64,000 bases of DNA from Geomobilibacter sp964432205 (GCA_964432205.1 CAYSMK010000009.1:62001-126000); one strand, 5' to 3'. Positions 25,071 through 33,929 are shown, counted from the stretch's first letter. Translations and numbers: made by a program. The notes: generated from the sequence alone by a model not told the origin.

Positions 25071-26006
25071 TTACCTGATCACGATAAACGTGCGGCCGGT
25101 AGTATCCCAGCGGTACCCCTTGCCGTTCCAGATCGCCTCGATACTCTTCCAGTCGAGTCCCAGTCCCTTCATCTCTTCGCACAGGTAGTAGGCCGGCATG
25201 ATCTCGTTGTCGTCGATCCTGGCGTCGCCATTCCGGTCGGCCCAGTGCCGGCCTGCAACGGCGATGGCGCGGGAGCCGGCGACCGCCTCGGTCCTGGTCT
25301 CATCGCCGGTATGGGTGACTACGCTGCCGGCAAAAGCGGCCTTGCCGTTCAGGGGGAGATCCGGCGGCACCTGGACGGTATAGGAAACGGTCTGCTGGCC
25401 CTCGGCCGCGGGCAGCAGCCATTTGGCCTCGTCTGCGAGACCCCGGCCTGTAGGAACCGGCGGGTTGGCGTTCACCAGGCGCCAGCCCGCCGGGAGCTGT
25501 TCTTTGAGGATGTACCCCTTGCCTGAAGGGGAGCCCTTGAGAATCCTTACCTGGACGGGAATGATTGCGCCGGGGGCGGCAAATGGCGGCAGCACGCGGA
25601 TGGCGGTGGGGGGGGCGGCGAGCCGGCGGGAAAAGAACAGGATCAGCGCCAGCAGCAAGAGCAGGGCAATGCCGGCAATGAGTCCCCAACGGGGACGTGC
25701 GGGAGAGAGAGAGGGTGGTTCCGGCTCCGGTTCGGCTTCCGGGGGGGGCATTTCCGGCTCTTCCTGCCGGAGGATCTCTTCCAGTTCCACTTCCAGTGCG
25801 ACAGCAAGCTTTTCGGCGTTGTCGCGTTTGATGGATGGGTAGCGGTTGTTTTCCCACCGTGAGATGGTATCGGTCGTGACGCCGACCACACTGGCCACGT
25901 AGAGCTGGGTCAGTTTCTTGGTTTCCCTGATCCCCTTGATCCTGGTGCCATCGATGGCAAGGGCCGGAGAGGGTGCAGGGGCAGATTTTTCCCGGGTCTC
26001 ATCCAT
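25071..26006 (-). CDS. Membrane-anchored XRE protein with EF-hand-like C-terminus
   Basis: This 311-residue protein begins with an XRE HTH (about 20-75, LTQLYVASVVGVTTDTISRW). A proline/glutamate-rich linker (about 85-105) leads to one membrane helix (about 106-126). The extracytoplasmic part has a beta-sandwich-like repeat region (about 140-230). It ends with DRNGDARIDDNEI, a calcium-loop-like sequence resembling dockerin or EF-hand segments. The layout recalls RodZ in having a cytoplasmic HTH and one span, but the outer domain differs. The ATG at 26006 is preferred. It is probably in one operon with the PilZ gene. Confidence 0.7.
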   Translation of the reverse strand: MDETREKSAPAPSPALAIDGTRIKGIRETKKLTQLYVASVVGVTTDTISRWENNRYPSIKRDNAEKLAVALEVELEEILRQEEPEMPPPEAEPEPEPPSLSPARPRWGLIAGIALLLLLALILFFSRRLAAPPTAIRVLPPFAAPGAIIPVQVRILKGSPSGKGYILKEQLPAGWRLVNANPPVPTGRGLADEAKWLLPAAEGQQTVSYTVQVPPDLPLNGKAAFAGSVVTHTGDETRTEAVAGSRAIAVAGRHWADRNGDARIDDNEIMPAYYLCEEMKGLGLDWKSIEAIWNGKGYRWDTTGRTFIVIR

Positions 26007-26149
26007 GGGTCTCAATAGAACAGGTATCGGCCTGATTTTGAATGATGTTTTCGTCTGGGGCGCGGGGTGGCCGGAACCCGACATCGGGTCGTATGGCGGT
26101 AGATGTCCATGGCGTAACCCCACTCGATGGGGTAGTTTTTACCACAAAC

Positions 26150-26165
26150 GGATAAAAAATTATCC
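26150..26165 (+). promoter_or_regulatory. Palindrome upstream of the c7 cytochrome gene
   Basis: GGATAA-AAAA-TTATCC lies 23 bases before the cytochrome ATG. It could be an operator. No convincing -35/-10 pair is seen; a weak ACCCC/GGGGT stem with T-run lies just upstream at about 26117-26137. Confidence 0.35.
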
Positions 26166-26187
26166 AAAAAACGAAAGGAGCATCATC

Positions 26188-26460
26188 ATGAAACGGATCA
26201 TCTCTGCAGTTGCCCTCACCCTGTTTGCCGCAAGCATGGCCATGGCGGCCGACACCATCACCCTGCCGGCCAAGAACGGCAACGTGGCCTTTCCCCACAA
26301 GCAGCACCAGGAAGCCCTGAAGGATTGCAAAAAGTGTCACGAGAAAGGCCCGGGCAAGATCGAGGGGTTCGGCAAGGATTGGGCACATAAGTCCTGCAAG
26401 GGGTGTCATGAAGAGCTGAAGAAAGGGCCGACCAAGTGCGGTGAGTGCCACAAGAAGTAG
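26188..26460 (+). CDS. Periplasmic triheme cytochrome c7 (PpcA family)
   Basis: This 90-residue protein has a signal peptide (about 1-20, cleavage after AMA) and three CxxCH heme sites: CKKCH, CKGCH and CGECH. It also has the early FPHKQHQ histidines typical of the c7/c3 fold. Such proteins carry electrons across the periplasm between inner-membrane and outer-membrane cytochromes in Geobacter. The ATG at 26188 has AAAGGAG upstream. It is monocistronic, with a GC-rich hairpin after the stop. Which of the several PpcA paralogues it matches cannot be told without alignment. Confidence 0.95.
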   Translation: MKRIISAVALTLFAASMAMAADTITLPAKNGNVAFPHKQHQEALKDCKKCHEKGPGKIEGFGKDWAHKSCKGCHEELKKGPTKCGECHKK

Positions 26461-26486
26461 AGAGTGTGCCGGTCCCGAAGTTGAAC

Positions 26487-26519
26487 AAGGGGGGACGGCC
26501 GACGCCGTCCCCCCTCCTT
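26487..26519 (+). terminator. GC-rich hairpin after the cytochrome gene
   Basis: AAGGGGGGACGGC (26487-26499) pairs with GCCGTCCCCCCTCCTT. The stem is long, but the T-run is short. Confidence 0.6.
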
Positions 26520-26544
26520 GTGAGCGGTTCTTTCGGCGTCCTTG

Positions 26545-26580
26545 TTGCAAATGTCCTGCGTTTGGTTAGAATTTACCAAA
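26545..26580 (+). promoter_or_regulatory. Promoter overlapped by an inverted repeat
   Basis: TTGCAA (26545-26550) and TAGAAT (26567-26572) are spaced 16 bases. TTTGGT-N8-ACCAAA (26561-26580) straddles the -10 box, a good position for a repressor. It would drive the binding-protein/kinase pair. Confidence 0.55.
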
Positions 26581-26626
26581 CGGCAGGTGGCAGCTAATCA
26601 CCTTTCAACGGGCAAGGAGTAATGTT

Positions 26627-27565
26627 ATGGTCACTGCACCATGGGGTATTCGGGTGCTGCTCCCCTGTCTGGCGCTGACCTGGTTGGCCGTCGGCTGTAC
26701 CCGCTCCGATGCGCCCGAGATCAGCCTGGAAAAGAGGGTGCCGCTGGCAAGCCTCTCGTCCGCGACGAAAGGCGCCTCCCTCCGCATCGGCATGGGGGCC
26801 ATGATCACTCCCAAGGAAGGGTATGTCTACTACAGCCGGTTGAAGGACTATCTTGCCGGCCGGTTGCATATGCCGGTAACCCTGGTGGACCGGGAGAACT
26901 ATGAGGAGATGAACAAGCTCCTCGATTCCGGTGGCGTCGATAGTGCCTTTGTCTGTGCCGGTCCCTATGTGGACGGTCGTGACAGGTTCGGCCTGGAGCT
27001 CCTGGCAATGCCGCTCGTAAAGGGGAAGCCGGTGTACCACTCCTATATCATTGTCCCACGCGACAGCCCGGTGCAGCGTTTGGAGGAGTTGCAGGGCAAG
27101 ACCTTCGCCTTTACCGATCCCCAGTCAAATTCGGGGAAGCTGGTCCCTACCTACCTTTTGGCCAGAATGGGCACAACACCCGAAACCTTTTTCGGCAAGT
27201 ATTGGTATACCTATGGTCACGACAAGTCCATTACCGCTGTCGCGGAAAAGCTGGTGGACGGCGCCGCGGTGGACAGCCTGATCTGGGAGTACCTGAACCG
27301 GTCCAAGCCGGCCGTGACCCAAAAAACCAGGATCGTCAAGGTGTCCGAACCGTACGGCATCCCCCCCCTCGTGGTCAGAAAGGGGCTTGACCCCACGCTG
27401 AAGGAGCGCCTGCGCCAGGTACTCGTCACCATGCATGACGATCCGGAGGGGCAGAAGATCCTGGCCGGGATGATGATCGATCGTTTTGTCCCGGGTGACG
27501 ACAAGAACTACGATTCCATCCGCACCATCAACCGCTGGATTGCCCAGAAGCCAGGGAAACCATAG
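26627..27565 (+). CDS. PhnD-like periplasmic binding lipoprotein
   Basis: This 312-residue protein starts with a signal peptide ending LAVGC (lipidated Cys24 likely). The rest matches the phosphate/phosphonate-type (PhnD-like) solute-binding fold: a start near IGMGAMITPKEGYVYYSRL, then SAFVCAGPYV near 105 and LQGKTFAFTDPQSNSG near 150. There are no ABC permease or ATPase genes beside it. Instead its TAG overlaps the GTG of a histidine kinase by one base. The natural reading is a ligand-binding subunit that feeds the kinase, as TorT does for TorS. The ligand is unknown. Confidence 0.82.
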   Translation: MVTAPWGIRVLLPCLALTWLAVGCTRSDAPEISLEKRVPLASLSSATKGASLRIGMGAMITPKEGYVYYSRLKDYLAGRLHMPVTLVDRENYEEMNKLLDSGGVDSAFVCAGPYVDGRDRFGLELLAMPLVKGKPVYHSYIIVPRDSPVQRLEELQGKTFAFTDPQSNSGKLVPTYLLARMGTTPETFFGKYWYTYGHDKSITAVAEKLVDGAAVDSLIWEYLNRSKPAVTQKTRIVKVSEPYGIPPLVVRKGLDPTLKERLRQVLVTMHDDPEGQKILAGMMIDRFVPGDDKNYDSIRTINRWIAQKPGKP

Positions 27566-29139
27566 TGATTCGCCTCTTTACCCTCCGTACCCGCTTCCTC
27601 CTGGCAGCGGTCACCCTGCTGCTGGTGACTGCCGGCATCATGCTGGTCTACATCCATACGTCACTGCAGACGAACCTGTCCAAAGAGCTGCAGAAGCGCG
27701 GGGTGGCCATCGCCAGCGGCTTTGCCAGGATGGCGACCAATCCCGGTCTCACGGAAAACCTGATCCAGCTCCAGCTCCTTGCCATTGAGTTCAAGAACAG
27801 CGAGGATGACATCAAATATGTTTTCGCTGTTGACCGGCACGGCAGGGTGGTGGCCCACACGTTCAGGGGCGGCTTCCCCCCGCAGCTTGCTGCCGCCAAC
27901 CCGCTCCGAAACGATGAGTCGCATCGCATCAGGCTGCTCAACACCGATTACGGCCCGGTATACGACATTGCCGTGCCGATGCTCAAGGGAGAACTGGGGA
28001 CCGCCCACGTAGGTCTTTCGGGCGAACTGCTCAGCCAGAGTGTCAGGTCTATCACCATGCGCGCCACCTGGCTCGTGGTGGGGCTCTTCCTGCTGGTCTG
28101 CTGCGGGGCCATCATGATGGCTTCATCCCTCACCAAGCCGATAATGGCGCTGATCGCCGGGGTCGATGCAATAGGCCAGGGTGATCTCCGGTATCGTATC
28201 GAAAGGCAGGGGAACGATGAAATCGGCCACCTGGCATCCGCGTTCAACCGGATGGCGGAAAACCTGGAAACAACGACGGTGTCGCGGGATTGTGTCGAGC
28301 AGTTGAACCGGCAGTTGGAGGAAACCGTTGCCGAGCGGACGGCACAGCTGTCGCAGGCGAATGCGGAGCTGACCAGAGAGGTGGCCGAACGCCGCAAGGC
28401 GGAAGAGAATGTCAGGCTGCTCAATGCCAGCCTCGAAGAGCGGATTCGCGAGCGGACCCTTGAACTTGAAGTCTCGAACCGTGACCTGGAGGCGTTCTGC
28501 TATTCTGTTTCCCATGACCTGCGGGCGCCGCTCAGGCATATCAATGCCTACAGCAGTATAATTGATCAAGATTACGGCGAACTGCTGGACAAGGAAGGGC
28601 AGTATTATCTGCAGCGTCTGGCAAAGGCGAGCCGGCAGATGGGGCAGCTGATCGACGAGCTCCTCCAGTTCTCCCGTATCGGACGTGTCGACGTCCGCCA
28701 GGAGAAGGTAGACCTGAGCGAACTGGCTCGGGGAATTCTCACGCAGCTTCAGGAAACCTATCCGGAGCGGAGCGTTGAGGTCCGCGTCGAACCGATGATG
28801 AAGGGGACAGGGGACGAGACCCTTATCCGGACCGTGTTGCAGAATCTCCTGGAAAATGCCTGGAAATACACCGCCCGGCAGGAGCGGGCGGTCATCGAGT
28901 TCGGCAGGACCGATGATGACGGCACAACGGTCTATTATGTCAGAGACAACGGCATTGGCTTCGAAATGGCGTATGCGAACAAGCTGTTCGGGGTTTTCCA
29001 GCGCCTGGTGCCCGATAGCGAGTTCGTCGGCATCGGCATTGGCCTGGCCACGGTCAAGCGGATCATCGAACGTCATGGCGGGCGCGTCTGGGCCGAGGGG
29101 AAACCCGATGAGGGGGCGACGTTTTATTTTACGCTGTAG
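27565..29139 (+). CDS. Membrane histidine kinase paired with a binding protein
   Basis: This 524-residue kinase has an N-terminal helix (about 9-30), a periplasmic sensor region (about 31-165) and a second helix (about 168-190). HAMP (about 192-245) and a coiled coil (about 250-300) follow. HisKA has a standard H-box (YSVSHDLRAPLRHI, about 312-325). The ATPase domain has the N-box NLLENAWKYT, G1 DNGIGF and G2 GIGIGLATVKR. All catalytic motifs are intact. The coiled coil and H-box resemble kinases of the phytochrome/Cph1 output type. No response regulator is adjacent. Confidence 0.9.
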   Translation: MIRLFTLRTRFLLAAVTLLLVTAGIMLVYIHTSLQTNLSKELQKRGVAIASGFARMATNPGLTENLIQLQLLAIEFKNSEDDIKYVFAVDRHGRVVAHTFRGGFPPQLAAANPLRNDESHRIRLLNTDYGPVYDIAVPMLKGELGTAHVGLSGELLSQSVRSITMRATWLVVGLFLLVCCGAIMMASSLTKPIMALIAGVDAIGQGDLRYRIERQGNDEIGHLASAFNRMAENLETTTVSRDCVEQLNRQLEETVAERTAQLSQANAELTREVAERRKAEENVRLLNASLEERIRERTLELEVSNRDLEAFCYSVSHDLRAPLRHINAYSSIIDQDYGELLDKEGQYYLQRLAKASRQMGQLIDELLQFSRIGRVDVRQEKVDLSELARGILTQLQETYPERSVEVRVEPMMKGTGDETLIRTVLQNLLENAWKYTARQERAVIEFGRTDDDGTTVYYVRDNGIGFEMAYANKLFGVFQRLVPDSEFVGIGIGLATVKRIIERHGGRVWAEGKPDEGATFYFTL

Positions 29140-29247
29140 CGGTTGTCGGCCCGTTCCGGTGCACAGGAGCTCCCATTCAACCAGCACATGTTGACGCTGA
29201 AAGCCGGCCGCAGCCTCATTCTCCAGACCGCTCTCTTTCCACTCTGC

Positions 29248-30393
29248 TCACCGTTTCCCCCCACCGAACAGTCCCTTGATGCCCTGGAGCCCCTTGGCCC
29301 CCAGATCGACCAACCCCTTGCCGACCGTGCCGAGGACCGGAATTCCCATCTTGGCGGCAAAGGCCGTTGCCACCTGCTCGACCAGGGCCTGTTTCGCCTT
29401 GAATCGCGGGTTGTCCAGGTTGCCGGCGACAGCGAAGTTCACGACGATCTCGTCGCGATTGTTGGCTAGGAACCAGATCACCGCCTTTGCCGGCAGGCCG
29501 AGGAAGAGTCCCCCGGCGCCCGCCGGATCGACCTCCAGCTCTTTCAAGCGGAGGGTGCCGGGGGCGTTGAGCCGGCGGCGGTCGATCCGCAGTGCGCAGT
29601 CGGCCCCGAGAATCCCCTTTGTCACCGGCATATCCCCGGGCTTCTCGAAGTAGGGGCGGAAGCGGGTAATATCCCACTTGCGCAGCTGAAGGTCGAGGTC
29701 GCCGTCCAGGGTGCCGGCGCTGATTGCCCCTTTCAGCCGGAAGGTGCCGCCCCCCGGCGCCTCGAAGGAGAGATCCAGCGGGGTCTTGCGGGGACCGGTG
29801 GGATAGTCGAGACGGCCGGCCTTGAATGCCACCCCGGGAAAGCGCAATAGGTGGTACTGCTCCCGCGGGTGGTTCACCCTCTGCCTGTTCAGGCGCGCCA
29901 CCTGCCAGTCGAGGAGCTCGATGGTGCCGTCGACGATTTCCAGCCGGTCGACGGTGAGGGTGAAGGGAGTGCCCTTCCCGGCGGCAGTTCCCTGTCGCTC
30001 CTTTCCTTCGGTCCGGGGCGGCTGGAGAGGCTTGACGATGGAGCCGTCCGGGGTGATCTCGATCAGGAGTGTCGGCCGGTCGATCCGGATGTCGCGGATG
30101 AGGAGGCGCCCGGTGAGAAGGGAGCGGAGGCTCGGTGAAACGGTGAGTGTTTCGATCCTGAGCCGGGACGGAACGTTGCCCGGCCCGTGCCGCCGGACTG
30201 CCACCTGCCGGAGCGTGATCCGGTCCCACCCCATCTCCATCCTGCCGACGGTGAGGTCGCTTCCCAGGTAGCGGCGCAGCTCGGACTCCACGAGCCGCGT
30301 CAGGTGGGCATACCCCCACCACGCCGCAAGACAGGCGATGACCAGGAGCGCCCCTCCGAGGAAAACTAGTGTACGTTGTCGCGTCATCATCAT
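29248..30393 (-). CDS. AsmA-like/DUF748-type envelope protein
   Basis: This 381-residue protein has one N-terminal membrane helix (about 7-27). A beta-rich periplasmic part follows, with an AsmA-like start (VESELRRYLGSDLTVGRM) and repeating short strands such as IRDIRIDRPTLLIEI and LTVDRLEIVDGTIELLDW. Relatives are thought to bridge the periplasm and move lipids, but the role here is unproven. Three ATGs in a row (30393, 30390, 30387) are possible starts. It is monocistronic. A much larger protein of the same general type lies at 59443-63042. Confidence 0.7.
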   Translation of the reverse strand: MMMTRQRTLVFLGGALLVIACLAAWWGYAHLTRLVESELRRYLGSDLTVGRMEMGWDRITLRQVAVRRHGPGNVPSRLRIETLTVSPSLRSLLTGRLLIRDIRIDRPTLLIEITPDGSIVKPLQPPRTEGKERQGTAAGKGTPFTLTVDRLEIVDGTIELLDWQVARLNRQRVNHPREQYHLLRFPGVAFKAGRLDYPTGPRKTPLDLSFEAPGGGTFRLKGAISAGTLDGDLDLQLRKWDITRFRPYFEKPGDMPVTKGILGADCALRIDRRRLNAPGTLRLKELEVDPAGAGGLFLGLPAKAVIWFLANNRDEIVVNFAVAGNLDNPRFKAKQALVEQVATAFAAKMGIPVLGTVGKGLVDLGAKGLQGIKGLFGGGKR

Positions 30394-30491
30394 GGCAACC
30401 AGGAAAGAAGACAGAGGATGGCATACTATAACGCCATTCTCAGCTGCCTGCAAATGTACGTACATCCCGGGCTTCTTCATCCTAGTTTCGG

Positions 30492-30640
30492 CAGCTGAAG
30501 GGGGCCTCGTTCACTCCGATCTCCCTTCAGCTGTGGCTCTACGGCTCATTACGCTGCAGCCTGAAACTCACCCTGCGGGTTCAGGCAGTCCGGCTGCTTT
30601 ACGCTCCATTTCGCCTGGAGTCACAACGCTTCGGGGGAAG
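30492..30640 (+). repeat. Nested palindromic element, copy C
   Basis: An 11-bp perfect stem (CAGCTGAAGGG at 30492 with CCCTTCAGCTG to 30533) precedes the core. The core reads GGCTCTACGGCTCATT at about 30535, apex ACTCACCCTGCGGGTTCAGG (about 30567-30586), then GCTCCATTTCGCC at about 30604. The same segments in the same order are found at 33239-33411 and 35540-35740. This copy is the most divergent. Together with its flanks it fills the 331-base gap between the AsmA-like gene and the JAMM-DinG gene; I see no gene there. Confidence 0.7.
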
Positions 30641-30724
30641 TCGCTCTCTACGGACCCCGTTCAACTGCCGGATTCAGGTTCATTCCTGTTGCCCCTCGCC
30701 GCCCAACCATGTATCTTCATCCGG

Positions 30725-33235
30725 ATGCAACGGTACTTTTCAGAGCAGGCGATCCTCCGGATGCGGGAGGAAATAACGGCAGCCGGAGGGAATGAGGTCT
30801 TCTTCCTGGGGACGACCGACGAGCAGCGGCTGGTGGTCGGGGTCGAGCCGCTGGCGCGGGGGAACCGGGATGCCGTGGCCGCCATCCTGATCGCCGTCTC
30901 CTTCGGCGACGTGGTCATCCACAACCATCCGAGCGGCAAGCTCACCCCCTCGGCCCCGGATATAGAGATCGCCTCGGTCCTGGGGAACCAGGGGGTCGGC
31001 TTCTACATCGTCGACAACGGTGTGACCGACTGCTACCAGGCGGTTGCCCCGTTTGCCCGCAAGAGCATCGAGCCGCTCGCCCTGCCGGAGATCGAGCACC
31101 TGCTGTCGCCCGGCGGCCCCATCGCCACCAGCCTCAACGGGTACGAGCACCGGCCCGAGCAGGTGCGGATGGCCTTTGCCGTGGCCGAGGCGTTCAACGT
31201 GGACCGGGTGGCGGTTGTCGAGGCCGGCACCGGAACCGGCAAGTCCCTGGCCTACCTGCTGCCGTCCGTGCTCTGGGCGGTTCGCAACAAGGAACGGGTG
31301 GTGGTCTCCACCAACACCATCAACCTCCAGGAGCAGCTGATCAAGAAGGACCTCCCCTTTCTCAGGGAGCATGCCGGCATGACGTTCCGGGCGGTGCTGG
31401 TGAAGGGGCGGGGCAACTACCTCTGCCGGCGGAAGCTGGAGGCCGTGCAGTCGGAGCCGTCCCTCTTCCCCGAGGAGGCGGACGAACTGGAGGCCATCGT
31501 CGCCTGGGGGGAGCAGACCCCCACCGGCTGCCGTGACGATCTCCCGTTCATTCCCAAGAGCGAGCTGTGGGAGGAGGTCAACTGCGAGGCCGACCAGTGC
31601 GGCCGGGTCAAATGCCCCAACTACCAGCGCTGCTTTTTCTACACCGCCCGCCGGGCCGCGGCCGGCGCCGATATCCTGGTGGTGAACCATGCCCTCCTGA
31701 TGGCCGACCTGGCGGTCCGCCGGGAGACCGGCTACGCCGGTTCCGCCATCCTTCCCCCCTTTGAACGGCTGATCATCGACGAGGGACACCACCTGGAGAA
31801 CGTGGTCACCGGCCATCTCTCGCTGCAGGTCACCCAGCAGGGGATACTGAAGAGCCTCGCGAAGCTGCAGCATCCGAAAAAGCCCCAGCGCGGCCTCATC
31901 CCCAGGCTGTCCGCGCTCCTTTCCCGGGAGGTGCCGGAAGAGCTCGATGATCTCTACGAGGAGCTGGCAGCCCACCTGGAAGGGGTGCTGGCGCCGGAGC
32001 TCGCCGTTCTCAAGGACGGGGTGGTCAGGGGGCTGGACGGGCTTGCCGTTTCGCTCAACCGGGAAAAGGGGAAGGGTGGGGCGGCAGGCGGCGACCGGCG
32101 CATCCGGGTAACGCCCGATCTGACCCGGGGCCGGCTCTGGCAGGAGAACGCCCCCCGCCTGCAGGAACTGGCCCGCCGGCTCAACGCCTTTGCCCAGAAG
32201 ATAGACGAGTTTTGCCGGGCCTGTGCCCGGTTGCCGGAGCGGGTGGGACAGCGGATGACCGGTCCCGTCATCGACCTGAAGGGGATCAGTGAACGCCTGA
32301 TCTGCTACGGTCAGACCATCGGCCAGTTCCTCGTCGGCGACGAGGAGGTCTGCCGCTGGTTCGAGGTGGTGAAGGGGAAGTCGGGGAGCGTGGTCAGGCT
32401 CTGCGCGGCCCCTCTTGAGGTTGCCCGGATGGTCCGGACCGTTATCCTGGACAAGTTCAAGACCGTGGTGATCACCTCGGCGACCCTGGCGGTGGAGGGG
32501 CGGTTCGACTTCCTCGCCGAGCGGACCGGCATCAGCCTGCTCCCCCGTGAGCGGGTGGTAGAATTGCTGCTGCCGTCGCCGTTCGACTACGAGCGCCAGG
32601 CCTTCATCGGTATCCCGGCAGACATGCCCGAGCCGACGGCCGGCGGCTATGAGGTCGCCCTTGCCGATACGCTGCGGGAAGCGTTGTACATCTCGCTCGG
32701 CCGGGCATTCGTGCTGTTTACCTCGTATGACCTGCTGATGCGGGTCCATGGCCGCCTGTCCAAAGACCTGCTCGATGCCGGACTGGTGCCGCTTCGGCAG
32801 GGAGAGATGAGCCGCCACCTGCTCCTCTCCCGGTTCAGAAACAGTCCCGGAGCGGTACTGTTCGGTACCGATTCGTTCTGGGAAGGGGTTGACGTCCAGG
32901 GGAAGGCGCTGGAACTGGTGGTGATCACCCGGCTGCCGTTCCGGGTGCCGACCGATCCGGTGCAGGAGGCGCGGGCCGAGCAGATCGCGGCCCGGGGGGG
33001 AGACCCGTTCATGGAGTACACGGTTCCTCAGGCAGTGCTCAAGTTCAAGCAGGGATTCGGACGGCTGATCCGGAGCCGGGAGGACCGCGGCGTGGTGCTG
33101 ATCCTGGACCGGCGGATCGTTTCGAAGGGGTATGGCCGGCTGTTTCTGCACTCCCTGCCGCCGGCCAGGACGTCGACCGGCGACGGGCAGGAGGTGCTGG
33201 CGGAGATGGCGGCCTTTTTCAGGCCTTCAGTGTGA
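30725..33235 (+). CDS. JAMM-domain/DinG-family DNA helicase fusion
   Basis: This 836-residue protein joins two modules. The N-terminal domain (about 1-120) is RadC/JAB-like with a complete JAMM motif, His66-x-His68-x7-Ser76-x2-Asp79 (HNHPSG...SAPD). The rest is an XPD/DinG-type superfamily 2 helicase: Walker A GTGTGKS (about 168-174), cysteines for an iron-sulfur cluster (NYLCRRK, then CEADQC, KCPNYQRC), DEGH box, and C-terminal motifs TDSFWEGVDVQG and QGFGRLIRS. The ATG at 30725 is chosen because upstream open frame is a palindromic repeat. A DNA repair role is expected; what the metalloprotease-like domain does is unknown. Confidence 0.88.
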   Translation: MQRYFSEQAILRMREEITAAGGNEVFFLGTTDEQRLVVGVEPLARGNRDAVAAILIAVSFGDVVIHNHPSGKLTPSAPDIEIASVLGNQGVGFYIVDNGVTDCYQAVAPFARKSIEPLALPEIEHLLSPGGPIATSLNGYEHRPEQVRMAFAVAEAFNVDRVAVVEAGTGTGKSLAYLLPSVLWAVRNKERVVVSTNTINLQEQLIKKDLPFLREHAGMTFRAVLVKGRGNYLCRRKLEAVQSEPSLFPEEADELEAIVAWGEQTPTGCRDDLPFIPKSELWEEVNCEADQCGRVKCPNYQRCFFYTARRAAAGADILVVNHALLMADLAVRRETGYAGSAILPPFERLIIDEGHHLENVVTGHLSLQVTQQGILKSLAKLQHPKKPQRGLIPRLSALLSREVPEELDDLYEELAAHLEGVLAPELAVLKDGVVRGLDGLAVSLNREKGKGGAAGGDRRIRVTPDLTRGRLWQENAPRLQELARRLNAFAQKIDEFCRACARLPERVGQRMTGPVIDLKGISERLICYGQTIGQFLVGDEEVCRWFEVVKGKSGSVVRLCAAPLEVARMVRTVILDKFKTVVITSATLAVEGRFDFLAERTGISLLPRERVVELLLPSPFDYERQAFIGIPADMPEPTAGGYEVALADTLREALYISLGRAFVLFTSYDLLMRVHGRLSKDLLDAGLVPLRQGEMSRHLLLSRFRNSPGAVLFGTDSFWEGVDVQGKALELVVITRLPFRVPTDPVQEARAEQIAARGGDPFMEYTVPQAVLKFKQGFGRLIRSREDRGVVLILDRRIVSKGYGRLFLHSLPPARTSTGDGQEVLAEMAAFFRPSV

Positions 33236-33238
33236 TAA

Positions 33239-33411
33239 GAACCGTGCACATCGCTTCGCTCCGAGCGCCGCTCGCACCGCCGCTGTACGGCTTCATGAAG
33301 CAGCGGCCCATCAACTCGCCCTGACGGGCTCAGACACGATGGACCGCTTCTGCTTCATTCGCCTACAGCGGCTGGCGCTCGGGCACAGTCGCTGCGCAAT
33401 GCACGCGGTTC
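33239..33411 (+). repeat. Nested palindromic element, copy A
   Basis: The outer ends GAACCGTGCA (33239) and TGCACGCGGTTC (to 33411) pair. Next come GAGCGCC with GGCGCTC, GCCGCTGTA with TACAGCGGC, and ATGAAGCAG with TTCTGCTTCAT. CGGCCCATC pairs with GATGGACCG, and the apex is GCCC-TGAC-GGGC near 33318-33329. It fills almost exactly the gap between the DinG stop (33235) and the 3' end of the converging membrane-protein gene (33412). Confidence 0.8.
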
Positions 33412-33882
33412 TCACCGGAGGTGTTGCTTCATCTCCCGCTTTGCGGCAAAGTTGAAGCACTGGAAGTAGGAGAGAAAGGTCAGGATGAAGGTGAAGAAGA
33501 TAATGCTCAGGACGAAGCGGTCCTGTGGCGCCTTCAGGATGAAGGTGACGAAGAAGATGAAGGCCCCGCACTTGACCACATCGCCGATGGTCCGCCGGGT
33601 CCGCATCTTTTTCAGCGTGTCGGCGTCGAGGTCGGTGGCGCAGGCTTCCACTTCCCGTGTCGCCTCGTTGGCGGCAAATTTTCTGATGGGATAAAAGAGC
33701 ATCAGCTGGAGGACCAGGGTGGCCACCACGCTGTGGAGAAAACGCTGCGGTCGCCCTTCGGCCTGCAGGCCGGCCTGGAAATTGACCGCCATGTAGACCA
33801 GCAGGAGAACCAGGACAACCTGGACAACGGCATAGATGGTGATGAACCGGCGTAACCGTTTGAAATCAAATGACGTGCTCAT
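33412..33882 (-). CDS. Small membrane protein of unknown function
   Basis: This 156-residue protein has about four membrane helices: about 12-33, 47-65, 101-118 and 122-143. A charged loop between the second and third pairs is rich in acidic and arginine residues (EATREVEACATDLDAD, then KKMRTRRTIGD). GGAGAATAG is a good ribosome site and a recognisable promoter lies upstream. I do not recognise the family. It is downstream of comF on the same strand but has its own promoter. Confidence 0.7.
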   Translation of the reverse strand: MSTSFDFKRLRRFITIYAVVQVVLVLLLVYMAVNFQAGLQAEGRPQRFLHSVVATLVLQLMLFYPIRKFAANEATREVEACATDLDADTLKKMRTRRTIGDVVKCGAFIFFVTFILKAPQDRFVLSIIFFTFILTFLSYFQCFNFAAKREMKQHLR

Positions 33883-33929
33883 CTATTCTCCATAATTTTC
33901 AAGATGTTAGGGGTTGTTTGAGGGTGGCC

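Noticed and set aside
26117..26137. Terminator-like ACCCC/GGGGT stem with T-run upstream of the cytochrome gene
   Set aside because: The stem is only 5 bp with a 7-base loop, and no gene ends before it on the + strand.
30338..30724. N-terminal extension of the JAMM-DinG protein
   Set aside because: The extra 129 codons run through palindromic element C, and the ATG at 30725 starts the JAMM domain properly.
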